A stretch of 64,000 nt of DNA from an uncultured Pseudomonadales bacterium (GTDB lineage Bacteria > Pseudomonadota > Gammaproteobacteria > Pseudomonadales > Azotimanducaceae): the NCBI GenBank assembly GCA_951813515.1, contig OX638346.1, positions 372,001 through 436,000 on the forward strand. The letters run 5' to 3'. The notes beneath the pieces are model-generated. The model saw only the letters and a list, made by a program, of their open reading frames with translations. It was not told the DNA's origin and did no database searches. Each line of letters begins with the position of its first letter. The stretch's first letter is position 1. Below, one piece after another: positions 36,830 through 45,503 of the stretch. Made by a program: the position numbers and the translations under genes.

Positions 36830-37969
36830 ATGAACAACAAAGTCTGCTCCATGCTCGACATCGAGTTCCCGCTGTTCGCTTTCAGCCATTGCCGAGACGT
36901 GGTTGCCGCCGTCAGCAATGCCGGCGGATTCGGCGTGCTCGGTTGCGTCGGTCACACCGCAGAATCCCTCGACATCGAACTGCGCTGGATCGACGACCAG
37001 GTCAACGGGAACCCATACGGCGTCGACCTCCTGGTGCCGACCAGCCTGGACAGCAAGGAGAGCGCCATCTCCGCCGCTGAAATCGAGGCGCGGATCCCGC
37101 CCGAGCATAAGGCCCACGTCGAGTCGATACTCGCCCAGCACGGCATCGACACAAAGGGGCTCTGGGACCGTGATATCGGTGACCACCACGGCGACAACAT
37201 GCGCGAGATGGGTGCCTCGGTGATCCTCGACGCCGCATTCGCCCACCCCGTCAGGATGGTGGTCAATGCCCTCGGCGTGCCGCCCGACTTCATGCTCGAC
37301 CGGGCGAGGGAAAAGGGAATCGTCGTGGGCGCACTGGCTGGTGCCAGGGAGCACGCGATCAAGCACGCCGAGGCCGGGGTCGACATCATCATCGTGTCGG
37401 GGACGGAGGCAGGGGGGCACTGCGGCGAAGTGTCCACAATGGTGCTGGTCCCCGAGGTGCTGGAATCACTCAAGCCCTACGGTGACATTCCCATTCTCGC
37501 CGCCGGCGGCATCGTCACCGGCCGGCAGATGGCCGCAGTGATGGCCATGGGCGCGGCCGGCGCCTGGTGCGGTTCCGTCTGGCTCACCACGGCGGAGGCC
37601 GAAACCGCGCCCGTCGTCAAGGAAAAGATGCTGCACGCCAACTCTCGTCAGACCGTGCGTTCGCGCAGCCGGACGGGCAAATACACGCGCCAGCTTCGAT
37701 CTTCATGGACCGACGCCTGGCATCAGGCCGACAGCCCGGATCCACTGCCCATGCCGCTGCAGGCGCTGGTCAGCGAACCCGCCCTAAGCCGCGTCTCCCA
37801 ACTGGCGGAAGGCGGTCACAACGGCGCGAAGCAACTCGCCACCTACTTCGTCGGCCAGGGTGTCGGCTTGATGAACTCGACGACATCGGCGCGGCAGGTT
37901 GTCTACGAGTTCATGGAAGACTTTGCAAACGCCGCCGAGCGATTGGCCGCAACGCTCGAGGAGGCCTGA
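36830..37969 (+). CDS. Nitronate monooxygenase-like flavoprotein
   Basis: A 379-residue TIM-barrel FMN enzyme of the 2-nitropropane dioxygenase/nitronate monooxygenase family. AAVSNAGGFGVLG near residue 30, GVDIIIVSGTEAGGHCGE with the family HCG segment near 200, and the phosphate-binding ILAAGGIVTGRQMAAVMAMGAAGAWCGS are diagnostic. It is longer than typical members and has an insertion (about 75-125) in the first half. Substrate is uncertain; members detoxify nitronates or act in other redox steps. Cytoplasmic. It is convergent with pnuC, 1 bp apart. Confidence 0.9.
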   Translation: MNNKVCSMLDIEFPLFAFSHCRDVVAAVSNAGGFGVLGCVGHTAESLDIELRWIDDQVNGNPYGVDLLVPTSLDSKESAISAAEIEARIPPEHKAHVESILAQHGIDTKGLWDRDIGDHHGDNMREMGASVILDAAFAHPVRMVVNALGVPPDFMLDRAREKGIVVGALAGAREHAIKHAEAGVDIIIVSGTEAGGHCGEVSTMVLVPEVLESLKPYGDIPILAAGGIVTGRQMAAVMAMGAAGAWCGSVWLTTAEAETAPVVKEKMLHANSRQTVRSRSRTGKYTRQLRSSWTDAWHQADSPDPLPMPLQALVSEPALSRVSQLAEGGHNGAKQLATYFVGQGVGLMNSTTSARQVVYEFMEDFANAAERLAATLEEA

Positions 37970-37970
37970 T

Positions 37971-38579
37971 CTACTGGCGAGTGTCCGCCTCGTTCATGGA
38001 CCGACGCCAAGTCAAGTAGCCCCAGACCGCCATGCCCAGGTAGATCGCATACAGAATCGCGTAGCCCTCCAATCCCTGTAGCGAGTAGAGGGCTACCGAG
38101 ATGATGTTGACGACGAACCAGACGATCCAGTTCTCGATCTTCTTTCGCGCCGTGAGCCACATGGCGGCGAGGCTCATGGCGAATACGCCATTGTCCCAGA
38201 ACGGATAGGCAGCATCTGTCTGCGTGGCAAACCAGGCGCCGAGGCCAGCCGCCACGGCTAGACACATCACCGCGAGAGTGGCCAGCACGGACCTGCTCGT
38301 GCGGGTCACGGGCAACTCTTCCCGCTGTTCGGTGCCGAACAACCAGTAGTACCAGCCATACAGATTCAACGGCAGGAAGGCGACAACATGCAGCAGCAGG
38401 TTGGCGTAGAGTCGCGCCTCCCACAGGACCGTGATGGAAACGATGACGTATGCCACGCCCAACGGCCACGCCCAAACGTTCTGGCGAACCAGGAACCAGA
38501 CGACGACGAGACCCAGCACGGTGCCGATGGGCTCATCGACGAGCAGCCACAGATTCAAGATGTCCGAGAGCAGGTCCAT
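37971..38579 (-). CDS. pnuC: Nicotinamide riboside transporter PnuC
   Basis: A 202-residue membrane protein with seven predicted helices, importing nicotinamide riboside for NAD synthesis. NVWAWPLGVAYVIVSITVLW, LHVVAFLPLNLYGWYYW, then ENWIVWFVVNIISVALY and LYAIYLGMAVWGYLTWR contain the conserved Trp, Asn and Tyr residues of the PnuC substrate pocket. No kinase partner (nadR) is adjacent. Confidence 0.93.
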   Translation of the reverse strand: MDLLSDILNLWLLVDEPIGTVLGLVVVWFLVRQNVWAWPLGVAYVIVSITVLWEARLYANLLLHVVAFLPLNLYGWYYWLFGTEQREELPVTRTSRSVLATLAVMCLAVAAGLGAWFATQTDAAYPFWDNGVFAMSLAAMWLTARKKIENWIVWFVVNIISVALYSLQGLEGYAILYAIYLGMAVWGYLTWRRSMNEADTRQ

Positions 38580-38746
38580 GGGGATCGGATACGGAAGCGA
38601 GCGGCCTTTCAGACTTGCGGCATTAGCAAGTTAGACGGGATGATAGCGGCGCTTGGGCGCCGCGAAAACACGGCACACCAGAAAGGGCGGCGGCTTTCGC
38701 GGCGAAAGTGGCTGGCCCGGAGCATATAAGTTCCCTGCCGACGTGC

Positions 38747-40036
38747 CTATTCGATAATCGCCTCTCGAACGATTTCTGCGAAATCCCCGCCGGCGCCCGG
38801 CTGTTGCAGCATGAGCACGCCAACTAACTCGTTTTTGGGATCCGTCCAGGACACCGTGCCGGCCGCGCCGCCCCATCCGAAAGCGCCTTTCCCGCGGCTA
38901 CTGCCTGCGGTGATCGGATCCAGTGTGACAGCAACACCGTATCCGAAACCCATTCCATTTTGTGCCTTCACACCCTTGCCTGAAGTCGCAAAGAGGTCAC
39001 CAACCTGATTGCTGCTCATCATCTTCACGATCGCCGGACTCAACAATCGGCGCCCAAAAAGCTCGCCATCATTGAGCAGCATCTGCTCGAAATGAAGAAA
39101 ATCTTCGGCCGCACTGACAAGCCCACCGCTCCCCTTCTCCTTGAAGTCGAGACCCGCGATTACGACACGTTTGGATACTTTTTCGCTCGGCACATGGAAA
39201 TACGAGTTATTCATCTCCAGCGGATTGAACAACCGTTCCTGCATGAATTCATGAAATGGGGTTTCAGTGACGATTTCGATGATGCGTGGCAATACTTCAT
39301 GGAAGCCCACATTGCTGTAGGCCCACCGCGTCCCAGGTTGGAAAATCACCGGCGCCTGCGCGAGCTTGGGAACGTAGGCCGCAAACGAATCCTCTTTGGT
39401 GCGTTCGATTCCACCACCCGTGAGACCAGACGTATGCGTGAGCAGATGGTGAATAGTCAGCGGCGTCTTGACAGGCACGAGATGCTGCTCCGGATCATCT
39501 CCCTTGCCCATGTTGGCTTTGCCTCTGCCCTTGTTGTCGCCTTTCCCCTTGCTCCACTCTTTTTTGCCATCCCCATTCGCCGACTTGGCTGGGACCGCAA
39601 CTTTCTGATTGGCGAATTCCGGGATGAATTTCGATAACGGATCGTTCAGACTTATCAGCCCTTCGTCAACTAAAACCAGCGTGGCAACGCCAATCACGGG
39701 CTTCGCCGAGGAGGCCATAATATATAATGCGTCGGGCTCCATGGCACGGCCCTTTTCGACATCCATTTCTCCATGCGTCGAGAAGTGAACGACCTTGCCG
39801 CGTCGGGCTACGATTGTAGCCCCGCCCTGGATACGCCCGGCGTCGATTTGTTCCTGCATCATTTCGTCGATACGACTCAAGACTTCGGTCGACATGCCGA
39901 CCGACTCCGCCTTGGCCATCGGCATCTTCGTGGGCATATGCATCGGATTCGCTGACAATCCGGAAATCGACGAAACCAAAAACAGTGAAAAGGCTAGAAG
40001 AACGGGTGTTGCGTTGTTTTTTTGTAGCACATTCAT
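38747..40036 (-). CDS. Serine hydrolase, class C beta-lactamase fold
   Basis: A 429-residue exported serine hydrolase. A signal peptide (about 10-29, TPVLLAFSLFLVSSISGLSA) leads into a beta-lactamase/esterase domain with the SxxK nucleophile motif at Ser109-Lys112 (MASSAKPVIG), the YxN motif at Tyr240 (WAYSNVGF) and HHLLTHTSGLTGG. GAFGWGGAAGT is in the position of the third motif. A Lys/Gly-rich insertion (about 152-186) is unusual and may be a surface loop. Related proteins are esterases or peptidases; a true beta-lactamase role is unlikely. The substrate is unknown. Confidence 0.87.
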   Translation of the reverse strand: MNVLQKNNATPVLLAFSLFLVSSISGLSANPMHMPTKMPMAKAESVGMSTEVLSRIDEMMQEQIDAGRIQGGATIVARRGKVVHFSTHGEMDVEKGRAMEPDALYIMASSAKPVIGVATLVLVDEGLISLNDPLSKFIPEFANQKVAVPAKSANGDGKKEWSKGKGDNKGRGKANMGKGDDPEQHLVPVKTPLTIHHLLTHTSGLTGGGIERTKEDSFAAYVPKLAQAPVIFQPGTRWAYSNVGFHEVLPRIIEIVTETPFHEFMQERLFNPLEMNNSYFHVPSEKVSKRVVIAGLDFKEKGSGGLVSAAEDFLHFEQMLLNDGELFGRRLLSPAIVKMMSSNQVGDLFATSGKGVKAQNGMGFGYGVAVTLDPITAGSSRGKGAFGWGGAAGTVSWTDPKNELVGVLMLQQPGAGGDFAEIVREAIIE

Positions 40037-40110
40037 AGTTGAAGTTTCCTTTGATCCAGGGCTATTGACAAGTTAACTGCTGAAAAACCAATAAAGAGTA
40101 CTGTATAGAT

Positions 40111-40632
40111 TTACAAGGAAGCTTGAGTTTTGATTTTCAGCTGACCCAAGAAATCAAGCTTGCCAACCGGCACACCTTTTGTTCGCAAGATGTCGTACGC
40201 CGTGGTGACATGAAAATAAAAACTGGGTAGTGAGAACGACATCAGAAAGCCCTCGGCGGTAAAGGGCCACCAGGGCGTGCGTACTTCCTTGCCTTCTAAT
40301 CCGTTCACCACCTCGGCGGTGACTTGCTGCAAACCGGATTGCGCCTCGGCCACAAGATCCTGCAGTGCCTGGTAGTCAAGATCCTCCGCAGCTGGCTTCG
40401 GCAAATATTCCCCTGCCTGCGCGCCGTCTATCGCACCCATGGAGTGGGATACAACCTGGATTATCTGAAACCGAAACGGCAGCATATCCGGATAGAGGCG
40501 AGTCTCGACGATCTCGTTCAGGGCTATGTTGTTTTCCTCACAGTGAGACCTACCCTTGTCGAGGTAACCTGATACGGCACCGAGGGATTGCAGAAAACGG
40601 GCGACGCTGGCGTCATATAGTGAAACAGACAT
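40111..40632 (-). CDS. DUF1993 family protein
   Basis: A 173-residue helical protein of the DUF1993 family, related to the DinB-like four-helix-bundle metal-binding proteins. LYDASVARFLQSLGAVSGYL, LYPDMLPFRFQIIQVVSHS and SFSLPSFYFHVTTAYDILR are the family blocks; His residues in the second and third helix positions are consistent with a metal site. Function is unknown. It lies between the serine hydrolase and a sulfatase, all on the minus strand. Confidence 0.85.
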   Translation of the reverse strand: MSVSLYDASVARFLQSLGAVSGYLDKGRSHCEENNIALNEIVETRLYPDMLPFRFQIIQVVSHSMGAIDGAQAGEYLPKPAAEDLDYQALQDLVAEAQSGLQQVTAEVVNGLEGKEVRTPWWPFTAEGFLMSFSLPSFYFHVTTAYDILRTKGVPVGKLDFLGQLKIKTQASL

Positions 40633-40665
40633 ATCTGAACTCCTTTTGTTCGGCCCTGGTCTAGA

Positions 40666-42141
40666 TTACTCCAACCCACCAGCAGGAGGTAACTTGCCAG
40701 TACGCCTCTTTTGTTCTATTTCTTTTTTCAGGCTCGGGGGCTGACGCGATTTGGCCTTGAGTTCTGTCTCGAGACCCAGGTCACCCTGCTGCTGCATCCA
40801 GCTATCCAGTTCCTTCCCCAAACGAGATTCGATTTTCCGATACTCAGTTTGGCCAGCCAGATTGTTCTGCTCAAAGGGATCATTCTCGAGGTCATACAAC
40901 TCCACTTCCGGGCGATGGGACAAGAACTTGACGCGTCGCGCCAGGCCGGGATCCTTTTCAGCGTCCTCCTGCCAGGACTTGTAAACCGCGTGACCATGGA
41001 TCCCATTGATCCAGAATTCATTTTCGAAAGCCAGATTGCGGATCAGCTTATAGCGGTCGTCCCGTACCGCACGGCTGGGGTAGGGTTCTCGGTAACCGAA
41101 CACCCCGACCGTAGTATGTTGCGCAAAGACGTATTGCCGGTGCGCGCTCCGATCCCCTTGCAACACCGGCAAAAAGCTCCGCCCGTCAAACCCGCGTTTT
41201 CCGTCTGGCGCGCCGGTGCTACCCGTGTCCGACTCCTGTGGATTTCCCCCAGCGATCTCGACCAGGGTGGGGACGACATCAATGTATTGAAGCATCGCAT
41301 TGGTTGAGCTGCCAGATGGGATGCGGCCGGGCCAACGAACAAAACCGGCCACGCGAATGCCGTTGTCATAGAGACTCCACTTGCCGCCGTAGGGCAATTG
41401 ACTGCCCTGTTCACTGAAGAACCAAACCATGGTCCTGGACGCCTGGCCCGCCGCTTCGATGAATTGAAGCAACCTGCCAACCTGCTCGTCCAGACCACTA
41501 ATCTCCGCGTAATAGTCCGCTAGCGCGTTGCGCGTAACCTGGTTGTCGTGAAGCCAGGAAGGCAGGGTCAGTTGATTCGCATCGTAGCGTTCCCTCGGTC
41601 CACTGCGCCAAGGGGCGTGAGGTTCGTTGGAGGCAAACACCATGAACCAGGGTTGCTGCTCGTCTCGATTAAAGAAGGCTGCTGCCTCGTCGATTTCGGC
41701 GGTCCTGGACGAAATATTTTCGAAAGGAAAAGCAACCGCCGGACTGATGTGCGTCTTGCCGAGGAGACCAACCCGATAACCAAGATCTTTGAGGTGATGA
41801 AAAACACTGCGCGTTTCCGGATCGACCATGGTGTGATTGGGATAGGCCCCGCTGCGAACCGGATACAACCCGGTATAAAGTGCATGACGCAGCGGTGAAC
41901 ACACGGAGGAGGAGGCAAAGAAGCCGTTGAGCCGCATGCCGTCACGAGCCAGTTGATCAATGTTTGGCGAGTAAACATCCGGGTTCCCAGTGGTTCCAAG
42001 GTCGCGCCAGTGAAGATCATCGGCGAGGATGATGAGAATATTGGGTTTGGAGTCCGAGGAAGGGGCAACACTCTGCGTCCAGCCAGGTTGGGGCAAAACC
42101 ACGACAAGAACTGTGAGCAGTAACAATCGATATCGTTTCAT
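40666..42141 (-). CDS. Exported sulfatase, formylglycine type
   Basis: A 491-residue sulfatase that hydrolyses sulfate esters after conversion of its active-site cysteine to formylglycine. A signal peptide (MKRYRLLLLTVLVVVLPQPG) places it in the periplasm or outside. PNILIILADDLHWRDLG binds calcium, and Cys81 lies in the CxPxR modification motif (VCSPLRHALYTG). YDLENDPFEQNNLAG is the C-terminal family block. I start at the ATG at 42141, immediately before the signal peptide; the upstream in-frame extension to 42285 has no signal-like sequence. Substrate unknown. Confidence 0.9.
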   Translation of the reverse strand: MKRYRLLLLTVLVVVLPQPGWTQSVAPSSDSKPNILIILADDLHWRDLGTTGNPDVYSPNIDQLARDGMRLNGFFASSSVCSPLRHALYTGLYPVRSGAYPNHTMVDPETRSVFHHLKDLGYRVGLLGKTHISPAVAFPFENISSRTAEIDEAAAFFNRDEQQPWFMVFASNEPHAPWRSGPRERYDANQLTLPSWLHDNQVTRNALADYYAEISGLDEQVGRLLQFIEAAGQASRTMVWFFSEQGSQLPYGGKWSLYDNGIRVAGFVRWPGRIPSGSSTNAMLQYIDVVPTLVEIAGGNPQESDTGSTGAPDGKRGFDGRSFLPVLQGDRSAHRQYVFAQHTTVGVFGYREPYPSRAVRDDRYKLIRNLAFENEFWINGIHGHAVYKSWQEDAEKDPGLARRVKFLSHRPEVELYDLENDPFEQNNLAGQTEYRKIESRLGKELDSWMQQQGDLGLETELKAKSRQPPSLKKEIEQKRRTGKLPPAGGLE

Positions 42142-42313
42142 ACGGGGTCTCGATCCGTGCATCAAAAAGCGGCCATTGGAGGTGTCGACAAGCATCCCGA
42201 AACGAGAGCTTCCAGCCGCGAGGAATTTGTTATCGTAACATGACGCCTGAATGCAATTGATCTGGTGTTCCTCCGGCAAGCGCAAGGACTAATATTGGGG
42301 AAAAGATACGGCT

Positions 42314-43432
42314 ATGAAAAAGTGGAGCGAGAAAAGAGCCAACGAATGGTATGACGCTCAACCTTGGCTGGTAGGCTGCAACTTCCTGCCGAGTACCGCA
42401 ATCAACCAGGTGGAGATGTTCCAACCGGAGACGTTTGATCCTGAAGCCATCCGGCGGGAGCTGGGCTGGGCAAGCGACATCGGGTTTAACACCCTGCGAG
42501 TGTATCTCCATGACGTCCTCTGGAAGGAAGAAGTCCGCGGGGGATTCCTGGCGAGCTTCGGCGCGTTTCTCGACATCTGCGAGTCGGTGGGCATGCGATG
42601 CATCATCGTTTTCTTCGATGACTGCCATTGGGATCACGACATCAGGCTGGGACCACAGCAGCCTCGAATCACCGGCGTGCACAACAGCGGCTGGTTGAAA
42701 TGCCCGGGAAGGAAGCTTCTGCAGGCTTACGATGACGGAAGTGTCTCCGGCAGCGACCGCGCACGTTTGCAAAGTTATGTGCAGGATATGATGGAGCGGC
42801 ACCGCGATGATCGACGGATTCTGATGTGGGACCTCTACAACGAACCCAGGCAACCGGCGACAAAAACCCTGCTGCAAGACGCGTGGACTTGGGCGCGTGA
42901 GGTGGGCCCCTCACAACCCCTGACCGGCTGCCACGGCGGCGCCGGGCTCGATTACCGCGACTATCATGCTGAACAGTCGGACGTCCTTACCTTCCACTGC
43001 TATCGTACGCAGCATCTGCAGGAGGCAATCGACACGCTCAGGAAGGCCCACCCCGACCGGCCCATCATCTGCACCGAATACATGGGGCGTCCGGACAGTA
43101 CGTTCAAGAGCTGTCTTCCGATTCTGAAAGAGAACCACGTCGGGGCCATCAACTGGGGGCTGGTCAACGGCAAATCCGGCACGGTCTGGCGCTGGCCGTC
43201 GCAGAAGGCTATCCGCGAAATCGTCGAGAAGCCGGGTTGGAGCCGGGCCAGTATCGAAGCCGGCCATGGGTTTGATCGGCCCGCGCCGGGCGAGAACTAT
43301 CCGGAGCCGGAGGTCTGGTTCCACGACATCTTTCGTGTGGACGGCACGCCGCATGATGCGGCGGAGATCGCGTTGATCCGGGAGCTTGCGGGGAGCAGTG
43401 CAGAAAGGCCAGGCGGCGGCCGAAGGGGGTGA
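42314..43432 (+). CDS. Glycoside hydrolase, GH5-like TIM barrel
   Basis: A 372-residue protein without a signal peptide. Strand motifs include FNTLRVYLHDVLW, the acid/base Glu177 in MWDLYNEPRQ and the likely nucleophile Glu255 in IICTEYMGRP, the clan GH-A pattern (NEP on strand 4, Glu on strand 7). Homologues are often labelled cellulase or xylanase without proof. It diverges from the exported sulfatase, suggesting a joint role on a sulfated or glycosylated substrate. Confidence 0.85.
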   Translation: MKKWSEKRANEWYDAQPWLVGCNFLPSTAINQVEMFQPETFDPEAIRRELGWASDIGFNTLRVYLHDVLWKEEVRGGFLASFGAFLDICESVGMRCIIVFFDDCHWDHDIRLGPQQPRITGVHNSGWLKCPGRKLLQAYDDGSVSGSDRARLQSYVQDMMERHRDDRRILMWDLYNEPRQPATKTLLQDAWTWAREVGPSQPLTGCHGGAGLDYRDYHAEQSDVLTFHCYRTQHLQEAIDTLRKAHPDRPIICTEYMGRPDSTFKSCLPILKENHVGAINWGLVNGKSGTVWRWPSQKAIREIVEKPGWSRASIEAGHGFDRPAPGENYPEPEVWFHDIFRVDGTPHDAAEIALIRELAGSSAERPGGGRRG

Positions 43433-43466
43433 TTTGCGTCATACTATTTCGCGACAGGAGTAGTCG

Positions 43467-43940
43467 ATGCAAAAGTTAACGATAGGTGACGATTTCCCGA
43501 ACCTGACACTGAAACTGACAGACGGAGGCACCCTGGAACTTCCCAGGGATATCGACACCAAATTCGGGATCGTATTGTTCTATCGAGGCTACTGGTGACC
43601 CTACTGTATCCGCCTTCTGGCTGGATACGAAGAGCGCCGTGCCGCGTTCGCAGAACAAGGTGTCAGCATCTTTGCCGCTGCCGTTGATTCCAAGGAACAA
43701 TCTCTGAAAGTTGCTGGGCCACTTGGCTTTCCTGTCGCATATGGGGTGACGCGCGAACAGGCAGATTTGCTGGGCGCCTGGTGGGACGATCAACGCGATT
43801 TCATACAACCGAGCGAATTCGTCTTGAATCGGCGTGGCAGAGTTCTAATGTCCACCTACAGCAATTCGCCCGTCGGCCGGATGGACCCGGCCGAGATGCT
43901 TACCCTGATGACAATGATCAATTCCCGAAGAAAACAGTAG
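43467..43940 (+). CDS. Peroxiredoxin-like selenoprotein with in-frame UGA (Sec44)
   Basis: A 157-residue thioredoxin-fold protein of the AhpC/TSA-like family if the TGA at 43596-43598 is read as selenocysteine. The reading continues unbroken on both sides: FYRGYW-U-PYCIRLLAGYEE matches the family motif YRGxWCPxC with U in place of the first Cys. Downstream blocks fit the family too (VSIFAAAVDSKEQ, LGFPVAYGVTREQADLLGAWW, EFVLNRRGRVL). AGGAG lies 6 bp before the ATG. A hairpin resembling a bacterial SECIS follows the TGA. The alternative is a nonsense mutation, but the exact position at the redox residue argues against it. Confidence 0.85.
43599..43636 (+). promoter_or_regulatory. Candidate bacterial SECIS element of the Prx-like gene
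   Basis: Directly after the TGA, CGCCTTC (43611-43617) pairs with GAAG-A-GCG (43629-43636), with a bulged A, around an 11-nt loop that begins TGG. The loop starts 19 nt after the TGA, inside the usual 16-37 nt range, and has G among its first two bases. A competing fold pairs GTATCCGCC (43606-43614) with GGC-T-GGATAC (43619-43628), leaving a bulged T. Confidence 0.6.
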
Positions 43941-43980
43941 AGGGAGCATCGCCATTTTGTCGTTTTGGCGGTAGCACAAT

Positions 43981-45495
43981 TTACCCATGTTCGGCGTGTA
44001 CTGTCGATTGACGTGATGCCGTTTCGCGCCTTATTTCCAGTTCGGCGAGGATTTCATCATGGCGTGTCTTGTCGATCCGATAGAAAACCATGAACCCAAT
44101 CGCCGCAATATAGAGAAACAGATACAGCGGCCCGTTTAGAAAGAGCAAGCCATGGATCGTTTCCGGCAGGAGGCTACCTACTTCGGCGTTTTCGGGAAAG
44201 CTGATGTATTCCAGCCCGAATCCTGCAATCAACCCGCCGACTCCACTCGTCGACTTGATCGCGAAACTGCGCACAGCGAAGATGATGCCCTCCGACCGTG
44301 AGCCGGTATGATATTCGTGCTCGTCGGCAACATCGACCAACTGCGAATCGACGACAATCATGGCTACCGGTAGGATCATGTAGCCGAGAACGAGGGGTAC
44401 AAGCAGCCCAACAAGCAGATAGGGCGAATCGTTGCCCGGGAACCAGTCGAGCATCTTCAAGTCATGCGGCAATGAAATCAGTATGCCAGTGATTGCGGCA
44501 GCGACGATTAGTATCTGTCTCTTGTCCAGCCACCGGGACAACAGCGCCAGCAGCGGTAGGGCGGTCAATACTCCTGGTAGCTTCGCAATTCCAAACAGGG
44601 TCATTTGCTCCGTCGATAGGCCATATACGTAAACATAGGCGTAGGTGCCCACCACACCGAGGATGCCGAGACCGGTGAAGATCGTTATCAGGCTCAAACA
44701 GGTCGAAAGGTAGGACGGGCTGCGAATCAGCACCCCGAGTTCTCGGAAGAACTCTCCGTAACGAATCCTTTCACGGGTGTCTATATGGTGAATATGGCGG
44801 ACTTGATCCATGGTTCCCACCGTGCACACCACAACGGAAACGGCAATTACGACGGCCCCCGCCCCCGCCAATATATAGTACCGTGAAGCGTTCAACAGAC
44901 CGTTTTCATACTCTGGGGTTGTTGGAAAAATGACGAAATAGACAACCCCCGCCATGAGGATGGCGGTCAGTGATGTCGCGACGGCGTTGTACCCGAAGAC
45001 CGACGAGCGTTCCGTATAGTCGTCGGTGAGTTCGGCTCCAAGTGCATCATGGGGGATGTTGTAAAAGGTAATTGCCAGCCGCATGAGCACCAAGAAAACG
45101 GTCAACCATATGAAGTATCCCATTTCACTGACGCCGTCGACGGGTTGGTACAGGAAGTAGAACGAGATTGCGGCCGGAATTGCCGAAGCCAGCATCAATG
45201 GGTGCCGTCTGCCCCAGCGACTTCTGAAGCGGTCTGACATGGCACCCACAAGCGGGTCCGTAATGCCATCGAATACGCTGGCAATCAGAAACGCGGTCCC
45301 GCACAGACTAGGTGCAACACCGAGAATCTGGTTATAGAAGAGGACGGTGACCAACCCGCCCGCAGCTACCGTGGCTTCCTGAAAGGCACCTGAGGCGAAC
45401 AGGACCTTGGTGCGGACCGGGACCTTACGCCGGCGTCTCGTCTCGCCACCGGCGCTCTCGGTATTCGAGTTGGCAGGCGAGTTCTGCATCTTCAT
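43981..45495 (-). CDS. GPH-family (glycoside-pentoside-hexuronide:cation) symporter
   Basis: A 504-residue transporter with about twelve helices of the MFS_2/GPH type. FDGITDPLVGAMSDRFRSRWGRR is the family signature after helix 2, and ITFYNIPHDALGAELTDDYTERS is the second conserved loop. It begins 8 bp after the stop of the large rifampicin-phosphotransferase-like gene, so they form an operon; its substrate may be what that enzyme modifies. It is convergent with the selenoprotein gene. No substrate can be named. Confidence 0.9.
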   Translation of the reverse strand: MKMQNSPANSNTESAGGETRRRRKVPVRTKVLFASGAFQEATVAAGGLVTVLFYNQILGVAPSLCGTAFLIASVFDGITDPLVGAMSDRFRSRWGRRHPLMLASAIPAAISFYFLYQPVDGVSEMGYFIWLTVFLVLMRLAITFYNIPHDALGAELTDDYTERSSVFGYNAVATSLTAILMAGVVYFVIFPTTPEYENGLLNASRYYILAGAGAVVIAVSVVVCTVGTMDQVRHIHHIDTRERIRYGEFFRELGVLIRSPSYLSTCLSLITIFTGLGILGVVGTYAYVYVYGLSTEQMTLFGIAKLPGVLTALPLLALLSRWLDKRQILIVAAAITGILISLPHDLKMLDWFPGNDSPYLLVGLLVPLVLGYMILPVAMIVVDSQLVDVADEHEYHTGSRSEGIIFAVRSFAIKSTSGVGGLIAGFGLEYISFPENAEVGSLLPETIHGLLFLNGPLYLFLYIAAIGFMVFYRIDKTRHDEILAELEIRRETASRQSTVHAEHG

Positions 45496-45503
45496 CTGAA
45501 CCG

